Assembly: GCA_021736445.1 (NCBI GenBank)
Contig: JAIPGA010000009.1
Location: forward strand, 1 to 49,940
Origin: Synergistales bacterium
GTDB lineage: Bacteria > Synergistota > Synergistia > Synergistales > Aminiphilaceae
DNA length: 49,940 nt
Direction: 5' to 3'
The notes below the pieces were generated by a model. That model was given only the letters and a program-made list of their open reading frames with translations. It was not told where the DNA came from and did not search any database. The stretch's first letter is position 1. Each line of letters begins with the position of its first letter. The position numbers and the translations under genes were made by a program. Positions 1-7,239 of this stretch are shown in pieces.

Positions 1-39
1 CGTCTCCACGGTGCCGTCGTCTCTCTACGAGCAGGGAGG

Positions 40-918
40 TTACTGGTTCAGACGACTCGCCAGCCCGATGGAGCTCAATTTCGTCGCGGCGCTGTCGAAA
101 CGGCTGGTCATCACCACCGGGCAGCGCGCTCCCAGGAGCACCCCCGCTCCGGTATCGCGGGACAGAAAGAGCAGGACCTTGGCGATCATGTTGGCGGCTT
201 CGATATGCGGAGCCACCAGGATATCCGCAGGCGGGCCCATCTCCCGGGGAGGAGCCACCGCCTGATCCAGGGAGAGCGGCCCGGTCAGCGCGCAGTCTGC
301 GATCTGCCCGCGGCGGTTCATCTGGGCGAGGGCCGCTGCATCCAGGGTGGAGGAGGCCTCCGGGTCCACCTCGCCGGAGGCGGAGAGAATGGCTACATGC
401 GGCTGGGCGACCCCAAGCTTCCGGAAGGCTTCGGCGGCATTCTCCACAATGTGTCGCTTGTTCTGCAGATCCGGATAGGTGGCCATCCCTGCATCGGAGA
501 CGGCCACCACCCGCCCCAGCCGTTTGATGGAAAACATGATCAGGTGCGAGAGGAATTGGCCGGTCCGGAGCCCCCAGTCGCGGTTCAGCACCGCCTTGAG
601 CAGCGTCGCCGTCTTCACACGGCCCTTCATGAGAACATCGGCGTCTCCGGAGGAAACGGCCTGCACGGCCTTCGCGGCGGCGCTCTTTTCGTCAGGGGCA
701 TCAACAATGGGAAATGCCTCCGGCTCGGAACCTATTTCGGCGAGGGCCTCCCTGACGAGGCGGGCCTCCCCAAAAAGCAGAGGCGAAACCAGACCACCTG
801 CAGCAGCCTCCCGAACGGCGCCGAGGACATCCTCTCCATAGGGGCCGACGACGGCCAAACGCTTGCGTTTGTGATCGCTTGCAGCGCACTGGAATGTATC
901 GAAATGCTCGAATCCCAC
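40..918 (-). CDS. ptb: Phosphate butyryltransferase (phosphotransbutyrylase)
   Basis: Converts an acyl-CoA (butyryl-, isobutyryl- or isovaleryl-CoA) plus phosphate to acyl-phosphate and CoA, normally followed by an acyl kinase that makes ATP. The 292-aa protein has the phosphate acetyl/butaryl-transferase family pattern: an N-terminal VVGPYGEDVL stretch, a central segment with DVLMKGRVKTATLLKAVL, an SDAGMATYPDL motif and a C-terminal GARCPVVMTSRFDSAATKL. Length fits Ptb (about 300 aa) rather than Pta. The start is GTG at 918 with AAGGAG seven bases upstream. It lies 30 bp after the unknown gene 949-2181 and near the 2-oxoacid:ferredoxin oxidoreductase, so it probably conserves energy from branched-chain 2-oxoacids. 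A partner kinase would lie beyond the window edge; bases 1-39 show no certain gene. Phosphate acetyltransferase is the less likely alternative. Confidence 0.88.
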   Translation of the reverse strand: MGFEHFDTFQCAASDHKRKRLAVVGPYGEDVLGAVREAAAGGLVSPLLFGEARLVREALAEIGSEPEAFPIVDAPDEKSAAAKAVQAVSSGDADVLMKGRVKTATLLKAVLNRDWGLRTGQFLSHLIMFSIKRLGRVVAVSDAGMATYPDLQNKRHIVENAAEAFRKLGVAQPHVAILSASGEVDPEASSTLDAAALAQMNRRGQIADCALTGPLSLDQAVAPPREMGPPADILVAPHIEAANMIAKVLLFLSRDTGAGVLLGARCPVVMTSRFDSAATKLSSIGLASRLNQ

Positions 919-948
919 CGGAACACTCCTTTCGGCAGCACCTCTTGT

Positions 949-2181
949 TCAGGCCTGCATCCGCAGCCTCGGAACCACGGGGTGAAAGACCGATTCCGCC
1001 ACAGCCAGCCACCGTTCGACAGCCAGGGCATTCAGGAGATTCTGCGCCGTCAGGCGGGAATCCTCGATGCTCCGGCAGGCGTCCACCTGTACTGCATCGG
1101 CGAAGACGGACTGCGGGAAGGACATCACCACATCATCGTCGGGAGGTGAACGCCTGGGAAGGAAGGAACAGAGGACAACCTCCTCTCCCCCGCCCTCGAA
1201 CCGGGTGATCTCGGTTTTCCTGCTGTTGAGGTAGGTCGCCCCGGCACGGAAACGCTCCTTGCGGGTATAGCCTTTCTCTTTCAGCGTTTCCTGGGCCTCC
1301 GGCTCGAAGGAAACCGTAGAGGCGGCAAGCACGGGGAAGTGCCGGACATAGAGGCGGATACCACGAAAGAGGGCATCACCGGCATCCTGCACCGCATCCC
1401 GCGAAAGCTCCTCGCCATCGCCAAGCAGCGGCATCCAGAGCGCCTCAGCCAGGGCGTTCTCCCCGGAGCCCGAGAAATCGCTCATGCAGAAGAGGCCGGC
1501 CAGGGCGGTGAGCATGATCGGCCGGTACCAGCGGTCTGAGGCCGCCGCCGTAAGGGAGGCGACAATGCCCCGTTTGCGGAGCAGGGCGAGAGGGTCTTGC
1601 TCCCTGGTTGTGGCGATGGCTTCGCCCAGAGGGGGGCCCTGGTCCTCCATCTGGCGGGCGATGGCACGCCGCTCTTCTTCCATGAGACCGAAGCAGGGCA
1701 CAAGCCAGGCCTCCTCCTGCTCGGGACGCTCCCGGACCTGGAGCCACAGCGAATCGCGCTTGTCCTCCCCCAGCACCCGAAGACGGTCGAGACTCGGAAT
1801 AAGCCGCGGACAGAGGATACATTCGCCGAAGAGGCGGTACATCCCCCACAGCCGCCTCCGCAGGACGGTATGGGACATGGCCTGTTCGACCATCTTGGAA
1901 AGGCTCTCCACCACGGTCTCGGCCGAGTAGGCGTGTGTTTCGGAATGCCCTTTGATCTGGAGATCCTTCGCCCCTTCGACCCAAGAGAGACGGGTTGACT
2001 TCGTCCGTCCCGTGTCGAGGTTCTCGATAAGCAGATGTGGTCCCCTGCGCCCCGCTTTGAGCGCAAAGGCCAGGTGCTCATCCACATGAAACGTCGATAA
2101 CAGCTGATTGGGAGAAAACACCGGCTCCCCCTCCCTTTGCAGAATACCGCGCCGATCTGATACCTCGAGTCCTGCTCTCAT
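949..2181 (-). CDS. Hypothetical protein, 410 aa
   Basis: I do not recognise this protein. It is predicted soluble, with no signal peptide or clear membrane segment. Visible features are a central region rich in charged residues (about 140-215), a more hydrophobic patch around RPIMLTALAGLF (about 215-235) and a C-terminal half with alternating basic and hydrophobic stretches; no nucleotide-binding loop or metal cluster motif is apparent. The ATG at 2181 is the only start in this frame before upstream sequence without start codons, but its best purine-rich stretch lies about 20 bases away, so the start is uncertain. It sits between ptb and korB in the same direction, separated from korB by a strong terminator, so it is probably transcribed with ptb. 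Confidence 0.7.
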   Translation of the reverse strand: MRAGLEVSDRRGILQREGEPVFSPNQLLSTFHVDEHLAFALKAGRRGPHLLIENLDTGRTKSTRLSWVEGAKDLQIKGHSETHAYSAETVVESLSKMVEQAMSHTVLRRRLWGMYRLFGECILCPRLIPSLDRLRVLGEDKRDSLWLQVRERPEQEEAWLVPCFGLMEEERRAIARQMEDQGPPLGEAIATTREQDPLALLRKRGIVASLTAAASDRWYRPIMLTALAGLFCMSDFSGSGENALAEALWMPLLGDGEELSRDAVQDAGDALFRGIRLYVRHFPVLAASTVSFEPEAQETLKEKGYTRKERFRAGATYLNSRKTEITRFEGGGEEVVLCSFLPRRSPPDDDVVMSFPQSVFADAVQVDACRSIEDSRLTAQNLLNALAVERWLAVAESVFHPVVPRLRMQA

Positions 2182-2306
2182 GAGTACTGTGTACCAATCG
2201 CCCTCCCCTTCTCCCGTGACGTAACGGAAATCGTTGCAAGGAACAGAGTCCCATAGCGTTTCTCCAACTATACCATATAGCTCAGTCTACAACGCCCATA
2301 AAAAGA

Positions 2307-2345
2307 GGGAAGGGGGGAAGGATCGACGATCCTTCCCCCCTTCCC
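2307..2345 (-). terminator. Rho-independent terminator after korB
   Basis: A near-perfect 19-bp inverted repeat (2307-2325 with 2327-2345, G/C runs broken by AA/TT) lies 32 bp past the korB stop and is followed on the minus strand by a short T run (2301-2304). It should end the korA-korB transcript and separates it from the unknown gene and ptb. Confidence 0.85.
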
Positions 2346-2376
2346 CGGTTCCGCTGTCCCCCGCGGTCAACAGCCT

Positions 2377-3240
2377 TCAGACATAGGTCTCCTCAATAAA
2401 GCGCTGCACCTTCCCGGGGTCCGGACGCCCTTTGTAGAGGGCCTCGCGACGTTCTCCGTAGGGCGCGAGCTGGTATTCAAACACGGGACGTTCGCATCTG
2501 TAGAGGATCCCCAGGGCGAAACGCTCCTGCTCGAAGGCCTTCTCCAGCGCCGCCGTTCTGTCCCATGGATCGTAGGACTCCTCCAGATAGTAGGTATGAT
2601 CCTTGAACCACTTGAAGGTGTTCACCTTGTTGAAGGAAACGCAGGGCTGGAAGATATCCACCAGGGCGTAGCCTTCGTGCTGCATGGCGGCCTTGATGGT
2701 CTCCTTGGTCTGCTCCACGTCGCCGGAAAAGGCCCGGGCGACAAAGGATGCGCCCAGGGAGACGGCCAGCGCAATGGGGTTCACCGGAGCGTTCACGACG
2801 CCCTCCGGTGTGGTGGGGGTCTGGAAGCCCAGCGGACTGGTCGGTGAAGCCTGGCCTTTGGTCAACCCGTAGACCATGTTGTTGTGCACCAGATTGGTGA
2901 TGTTGGGGTTGCGGCGGATGGTGTGGAGAAAGTGATTGCCGCCCTCGCCGTACATGTCGCCGTCTCCGCCGATCGCCAGGACAGGCATGGTGGGATTGGC
3001 CATGCGGAATCCCGTGGCGTTGGAGATGGAGCGGCCGTGCAGCCCGTTGAAAAAGTGGGCCTTCATGAAGTGGGGCAGCTTGGCGGCCTGCCCTATTCCG
3101 GAGGCCAGGAGCACATCGGAGGGCTTCAAATCCTGTTCGGCCAGCGCCTTCTTCAGCGCCTCCATGATCTGGAAATCCCCGCAGCCGGGGCACCAGGCGA
3201 CATCCACCACGTCCAGTTCGTATTCCTTGAGATCTCTCAT
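2377..3240 (-). CDS. korB: 2-oxoacid:ferredoxin oxidoreductase, beta subunit
   Basis: Thiamine-diphosphate-binding catalytic subunit of a 2-oxoacid:ferredoxin oxidoreductase, which oxidatively decarboxylates a 2-oxoacid to acyl-CoA with ferredoxin reduction in the cytoplasm. The 287-aa protein has the family CPGCG motif at residues 17-21 and the TPP/Mg-binding GDGDMYGEGGNH at 92-103 followed by NN at 120-121. Length matches KorB/VorB. It starts 12 bp after korA, so the two form a bicistronic operon ended by the hairpin at 2307-2345. No separate ferredoxin-like delta subunit is present. The substrate (2-oxoglutarate, 2-oxoisovalerate or pyruvate) cannot be fixed from sequence; proximity to ptb favours branched-chain 2-oxoacids. 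Confidence 0.92.
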   Translation of the reverse strand: MRDLKEYELDVVDVAWCPGCGDFQIMEALKKALAEQDLKPSDVLLASGIGQAAKLPHFMKAHFFNGLHGRSISNATGFRMANPTMPVLAIGGDGDMYGEGGNHFLHTIRRNPNITNLVHNNMVYGLTKGQASPTSPLGFQTPTTPEGVVNAPVNPIALAVSLGASFVARAFSGDVEQTKETIKAAMQHEGYALVDIFQPCVSFNKVNTFKWFKDHTYYLEESYDPWDRTAALEKAFEQERFALGILYRCERPVFEYQLAPYGERREALYKGRPDPGKVQRFIEETYV

Positions 3241-3252
3241 CGATACCCCTCC

Positions 3253-4980
3253 TCACGCCAGGTGTTCCCGGAGTCCCGCCTGCACTTCCTCCACGGAAAA
3301 CTGCAGGCCCTTCCAGGTCAACACCCTGTCTTCCACCAGGAATCCCGTCTCCTGACGCAACAGGTTGCACAGCTGTCCGGTGGCGTTGCCCTCCACCGCC
3401 ACCACATGCTCCGCCTGCTGCAGATAGCCTTCCGTTTCCGCCGGCAGCGGATAGACCTGGGACAGGTGCAGCAGCGCCGTATCGGGAAGCTGCAGCTGTC
3501 GGAGCGCCTCCTCGACAATATGGAGCGTGGAACCCCAGCAGAGCACCAGCCGGGTGTAGTCCTTCGGCCCCACCAGCGTCGGCGGCACCGTTTCGCTGCG
3601 GATTCCCTCCATCTTTTTGAGGCGCTTGGCGTTCATCCGGGTACGCAGCTCGAAATCCTCCCACACGTGTCCCTCTTCGTCGTGTTCGTGGCTGTCCACC
3701 CCGACAATCCCCTCTCCGTAGCCGGGCACGCTTCTCGGAGAGACACCGTCTTCGGCCATCTCGTATCTCCTGTAGGAGGGACCGGCTTCCACGATGTGCC
3801 GTTCCACCTCCCAGGATCCGCACTCGGGGACATCCAGGTCGTAGTAGGAGTTGATGAAGTACTGATCCGTCAGGACAAAGACCGGCGTCTGATAGCGGTC
3901 GGCCATGTTGAGCGCCCTGTGGGTAAGACGCACCGCCTCCTCCAGGGAACCGGGGGCGTAGACCAGCCGGGGGAACTCGCCGTGGCCGCCGTAGACAGCC
4001 AGTTCGAGGTCACCCTGCTCGGTTCGCGTGGCCATGCCGGTGGCCGGCCCCGGTCGCTGGGCCAGATGGACCACTACGGGCAGTTCGGCCACCCCGGAGA
4101 GGCTGATCCCTTCGCACATCAGCGAGACACCGCCGCCGGAGGTGGTGACCACCGGCCTGGCGCCGGCGAAGGAGGCGCCGAGGGCCATGTTGATGGCTGC
4201 GATCTCGTCTTCCACCTGCTCCATAGCAACACCGAAGGTGTGGGCGTTCTGGGCCATGAAGGTCAACACCCCAGTGGCGGGCGACATGGGATAGCCGCAG
4301 CAGAAGTCGCACCCGCCGGAGACGGCGCCCAGCGAGACGGCGTGGGCACCGTCGAAGACCACCCGCTCTTCCACCGAGGGATCGGGCTGCAGGGCGAAGG
4401 CCAGTGTCCCTTCGGACGCAAGCTCCTTCCCGCGCTCGATCCCCATGCGGGCGGCCTGCATGTTCCTGTCCACCGTTTCCCGGCTCTTGTGGCCGAAACG
4501 CTTCCGGAAGTAGCGTTCCATGATCTCCTCCGGCGCCTCGAAGAGCCCCGCCATGACACCGGCGGCGATGACATTGGCGAAGACCCTCCCCCCGGCCTCC
4601 CTGGCCAGTGATGCCAGAGGGATATGGAGAAAGGTCCCCGGCAGTTCGGCAAACTCCTCACCCAGCGCCTCCCGGTCGCCGACAATCACCGTCTCGTCGT
4701 CCAGCCGAGCCCGGATGTTGTCCCGGATGCCGCCGCTCATGGGGATCAACACATCGATCCGGTCCACCAGTGCACGGACCGGCTGGGAAGAAACCCGGAT
4801 CTCCGTGGAGTTGTTCCCGCCCCGCACCCGGGACATGTATTCACGGTTGGCGAAGACGTGATAACCGGCCCCCTTCACCAGCTTCACCAGCAGCTGCTCG
4901 ACGGTCTGCACCCCCTGTCCGGCTGCGCCGCAGAGCACAATAGAGATGTCGCGCCTCTCTCCCACGGGAAATCGTGCCAT
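3253..4980 (-). CDS. korA: 2-oxoacid:ferredoxin oxidoreductase, fused gamma-alpha subunit
   Basis: Carries two subunits in one chain: an N-terminal gamma domain (about 1-180, beginning with the Rossmann-like SIVLCGAAGQGVQTVEQLL) and an alpha domain (about 190-575) with the pyrimidine-domain features GCDFCCGYPMSPAT and EQVEDEIAAINMALGAS, plus a C-terminal transketolase-C-like region. Together with KorB it makes the two-gene KorAB form of the enzyme. I chose ATG 4980 over an upstream in-frame ATG at 5031 because GGAGGG sits eight bases in front of it; this gives 575 aa. A TTGACA/TAAACT promoter lies at 5058-5085. The exact 2-oxoacid used is not determined. Confidence 0.92.
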   Translation of the reverse strand: MARFPVGERRDISIVLCGAAGQGVQTVEQLLVKLVKGAGYHVFANREYMSRVRGGNNSTEIRVSSQPVRALVDRIDVLIPMSGGIRDNIRARLDDETVIVGDREALGEEFAELPGTFLHIPLASLAREAGGRVFANVIAAGVMAGLFEAPEEIMERYFRKRFGHKSRETVDRNMQAARMGIERGKELASEGTLAFALQPDPSVEERVVFDGAHAVSLGAVSGGCDFCCGYPMSPATGVLTFMAQNAHTFGVAMEQVEDEIAAINMALGASFAGARPVVTTSGGGVSLMCEGISLSGVAELPVVVHLAQRPGPATGMATRTEQGDLELAVYGGHGEFPRLVYAPGSLEEAVRLTHRALNMADRYQTPVFVLTDQYFINSYYDLDVPECGSWEVERHIVEAGPSYRRYEMAEDGVSPRSVPGYGEGIVGVDSHEHDEEGHVWEDFELRTRMNAKRLKKMEGIRSETVPPTLVGPKDYTRLVLCWGSTLHIVEEALRQLQLPDTALLHLSQVYPLPAETEGYLQQAEHVVAVEGNATGQLCNLLRQETGFLVEDRVLTWKGLQFSVEEVQAGLREHLA

Positions 4981-5057
4981 GTGCTTCCCTCCTTGCATGT
5001 CATAGGTCATACTCGCCTTAGCCGTATGCACACACCGCTTAACTGTAATCTATTTGA

Positions 5058-5085
5058 AGTTTAGCAGCTGCAGCAATGGTGTCAA
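5058..5085 (-). promoter_or_regulatory. Predicted promoter of korAB
   Basis: On the minus strand a perfect -35 TTGACA (5080-5085) is followed after 16 bp by TAAACT (5058-5063) as -10. This leaves a leader of roughly 70 bases before the korA start at 4980. Confidence 0.5.
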
Positions 5086-5270
5086 TCGGCGCCACGCTGA
5101 CCAGGTGTCCATGATACCAGGAATACCGCCCTGGCCGGAGAGATCTGTGGCCCGAACAGGCAGTCCCGGATCATCCCTCGCCCCGGAGGTATGACAGCGG
5201 GGGCTGTTTTTGCTACCATGCCGTATGTTTATCTCTGACAAGCGCTTCCATTTCGAAGGGGTGGGAAATT

Positions 5271-5975
5271 ATGGATGAACTGATACGCGCTATCCCGATA
5301 TTCGGCACCATCGTCAACGCCCTGGCCATCGTGGCCGGAGGCACCCTGGGGTTGCTGCTCCACAAGCGCTTTCCCAAGGCCTGGACGGAGATCACCTTTC
5401 AGGGCATCGGTCTCTTTACCATCGTACTGGGAATACGGATGGCCATCAGTTCCCAGAGTGTCCTGATCCTGGTGTTCAGCATTGTCGTGGGCGGGGTCTT
5501 CGGCGCTGCCGCCAAGCTCGAAGACCGTTTGAACACCGCCGTAGGGAGGATCCAGCGGCGCTTCGCCGCCTCCAGCGACCGTTTTGTCGAAGGGGTGATG
5601 ACGCCTTTTTTGCTCTTCTGTACCGGTTCCATGACCATCCTCGGGGCCATCGAGGAGGGTCTGGGGGGCTTTCCCAACCTGCTGCTCGCCAAGTCGCTGC
5701 TGGACGGCATGTCTTCCATCGCCTTCGCCGCCTCCCTCGGTGCGGGGGTGCTCCTCTCCGCGGTGCCGCTGCTTCTCTTCCAGGGGGGGATCACGCTCTT
5801 CGCAGCCTTCCTCGAACCGATACTGACAGAGGCCGTGATCACCGAGGTAACCGCCGTCGGCGGGCTGATGCTTCTGGGATTGGGGTTGAACATCATGGAG
5901 TTGAAAACGATCCGGGTCCTGGATATGCTCCCCTCTCTGGTGGCGGCCGGCGTGCTGGCCTCCCTGTTTCTGTAG
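5271..5975 (+). CDS. DUF554 family membrane protein
   Basis: A 234-aa integral membrane protein of the DUF554 (YdfK-like) family, whose function is not established. Family features visible are the N-terminal GTIVNALAIVAGGTLGLLL, the GIGLFTIVLGIRMA segment, a LFCTGSMTILGAIEEGL segment and the C-terminal GGLMLLGLGLNIMELKTIRV. About six hydrophobic segments alternate with short polar loops. ATG 5271 follows a GGGGTGGG ribosome-binding site. It is expressed away from korAB and followed about 100 bp later by the small zinc-ribbon gene. Confidence 0.85.
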   Translation: MDELIRAIPIFGTIVNALAIVAGGTLGLLLHKRFPKAWTEITFQGIGLFTIVLGIRMAISSQSVLILVFSIVVGGVFGAAAKLEDRLNTAVGRIQRRFAASSDRFVEGVMTPFLLFCTGSMTILGAIEEGLGGFPNLLLAKSLLDGMSSIAFAASLGAGVLLSAVPLLLFQGGITLFAAFLEPILTEAVITEVTAVGGLMLLGLGLNIMELKTIRVLDMLPSLVAAGVLASLFL

Positions 5976-6080
5976 ATCCGGGGGATGACAGACCTCTTGG
6001 CCGCACCTGCGGGGCGTGCTATACTTTCCCCGAACGTAGCTATTCACTGATGAAACAAGAGCAGGGAGGTGTGGTGAACA

Positions 6081-6242
6081 GTGCGCACGTTTCGTTGCCT
6101 TGAATGCAAGCACGAGTTCTCCGTTGAGGAGCTGCCCCCGATTCTCAAGTGCCCCAAGTGCCTGAGCCACTATGTGGAGCTCGTCTCCGGGGAACCGCTG
6201 AAGGGGAAACCCTATGGGGGCAAGAGCTACAGCGTCAAGTAA
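6081..6242 (+). CDS. Small zinc-ribbon protein, 53 aa
   Basis: A short gene starting with GTG at 6081 and ending TAA at 6240-6242; an in-frame TGA at 6075 closes the frame just upstream, which fixes the start, and GGGAGGTG at 6064-6071 provides a ribosome-binding site nine bases away. The product begins MRTFRCLECKHEF and has two CxxC pairs (Cys6/Cys9 and Cys24/Cys27), the arrangement of a single rubredoxin-like zinc ribbon, followed by a basic Gly/Lys-rich tail. Such proteins are often small regulatory or nucleic-acid-binding ribbons, but no function can be assigned. It lies directly before tRNA-Val, whose own promoter starts about 18 bp after the stop. Confidence 0.75.
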   Translation: MRTFRCLECKHEFSVEELPPILKCPKCLSHYVELVSGEPLKGKPYGGKSYSVK

Positions 6243-6259
6243 GACCGCTGGATTCCGTA

Positions 6260-6288
6260 TTGCGCCAATCGGGAAAGCACGGTATAAT
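6260..6288 (+). promoter_or_regulatory. Promoter of tRNA-Val
   Basis: TTGCGC (6260-6265) and a perfect TATAAT (6283-6288) separated by 17 bp lie 12 bp before the mature 5' end of tRNA-Val. Confidence 0.7.
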
Positions 6289-6300
6289 GCCACCTGTTGC

Positions 6301-6375
6301 GGGCGACTAGCTCAGCGGAAGAGCGCTTCCCTCACACGGAAGAGGTCACAGGTTCGAGCCCTGTGTCGCCCACCA
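6301..6375 (+). tRNA. tRNA-Val (anticodon CAC)
   Basis: Complete cloverleaf: acceptor GGGCGAC pairs with GTCGCCC at 6365-6371, D-arm GCTCAGCGGAAGAGC, anticodon loop CTCACAC giving CAC, T-arm with GGTTCGAGCC. The discriminator base A and CCA end are encoded (6372-6375). It has its own promoter and a terminator just downstream, so it is a single-gene transcript. Confidence 0.97.
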
Positions 6376-6384
6376 GGAAGAGAC

Positions 6385-6416
6385 AAACCCCTGTGCCGCA
6401 AGGCATGGGGGTTTTT
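6385..6416 (+). terminator. Terminator of tRNA-Val
   Basis: A 13-bp stem with a GCAA tetraloop (6398-6401) followed by five T residues, ten bases after the tRNA CCA end. Typical Rho-independent terminator. Confidence 0.88.
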
Positions 6417-6733
6417 GTTCGCCTTGCGGAAATACCCCTCAAAATTGGCGACCGTTTCCCGTCCCGTTTTCTCCATTGTCAGAAAATTGACCCTTCTCCT
6501 CCTCGGGGCTTATTTGTCAACCCCTCCATGTCTCCCGCCGAACGTCTCTCCGAAACAATAACCCGTCAATTTTAATAGTCATTCTCCATCCTGACTTCCC
6601 TCACTTTCTCCTTTCAAATCCACTGTTTGCCCAGCTCCGGAGAGAACCCTCCCGCCTTTCCCCGCGGGGCACACGCCATTTCCGCCTGAGCCGCTCTGCG
6701 GACCACCGGAGCCAGGAGCCATGGAACCTTGTG
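6417..6733. other. Gene-free stretch between tRNA-Val terminator and rimI
   Basis: About 317 bases with no convincing gene on either strand. It receives the downstream end of the rimI transcript. The only structure seen is a separated inverted repeat, AAAATTGAC at 6483-6491 and GTCAATTTT at 6565-6573, and a more A/T-rich composition than the neighbours. Function unknown. Confidence 0.5.
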
Positions 6734-7225
6734 CTACGACTCTTCCTCTTCTCCCTCCGGGGGGGTGCTGGGGAGCGGCAGGAGCGCCCTGAGGACCAGG
6801 GCGTCCTCGCCATCCTGCTTGTAATAGCCAACCCGCTTCCCCGCAGGCGCAAACCCGAACTGTTTGTAGAGCCTCAGTGCAGCGGAGTTGGAGGGGCGGA
6901 CCTCCAGCGCAGCGTACCGGCAGCCGGCCAGCTCGCCGATTCCGCTCTGGGCGACAAGCAGCTGCCCACCGATCATACGCCCTCTGTAGGAGGGATCAAC
7001 GGCCATCCTCAGAATATGAAGCGCCGCCCGCTCGATCCGGCAGGCGGCGTATCCTACAAGCTGCTCCTTCCACCAGGCACCGATGTACATAGCCCCACTT
7101 CCCCGGCTCTCCAGATCTCCACGGATAAGCCCTTTGTGCCAGGGATCGGGGAAGCAGAGGCTCTCAAGCTGATAGATACGTTCGGTATGCCTGGGGGTAC
7201 AGAACCCCAATTCAACCCGGAGCAC
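6734..7225 (-). CDS. rimI: Ribosomal-protein-alanine N-acetyltransferase (GNAT)
   Basis: GNAT-fold acetyltransferase expected to transfer acetyl from acetyl-CoA to the N-terminal alanine of ribosomal protein S18. Visible motifs are the core LHILRMAVDPSYRGRMIGGQL (acetyl-CoA pyrophosphate loop R-G-x-x-I-G region), the ALEVRPSNSAALRLYKQFGF segment and a VGYYKQDGEDALVL end, all typical of RimI. The open frame continues upstream inside purA, where its sequence is only the shifted purA tail, so the start is placed at GTG 7225 (163 aa), 14 bp after the purA stop; the ribosome-binding site is weak and the start is moderately uncertain. It is the last gene of the long envelope operon. Other N-acetyltransferase substrates are possible. 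Confidence 0.8.
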   Translation of the reverse strand: MLRVELGFCTPRHTERIYQLESLCFPDPWHKGLIRGDLESRGSGAMYIGAWWKEQLVGYAACRIERAALHILRMAVDPSYRGRMIGGQLLVAQSGIGELAGCRYAALEVRPSNSAALRLYKQFGFAPAGKRVGYYKQDGEDALVLRALLPLPSTPPEGEEEES

Positions 7226-7239
7226 CGAGAGACCGGGCC

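Noticed and set aside
2884-4611. 575-aa plus-strand frame
   Set aside because: Antisense shadow of korA/korB, with His/Gly-rich composition and no family match.
5190-5216. Terminator before the DUF554 gene
   Set aside because: ACAGC-GGGG-GCTGT followed by T residues is present, but the stem is only five pairs and no plus-strand gene lies upstream; considered chance.
6601-6852. 83-aa minus-strand frame covering the gap after rimI
   Set aside because: It overlaps the rimI 3' end in a different frame, is Arg/Ser-rich and has no ribosome-binding site or family resemblance.
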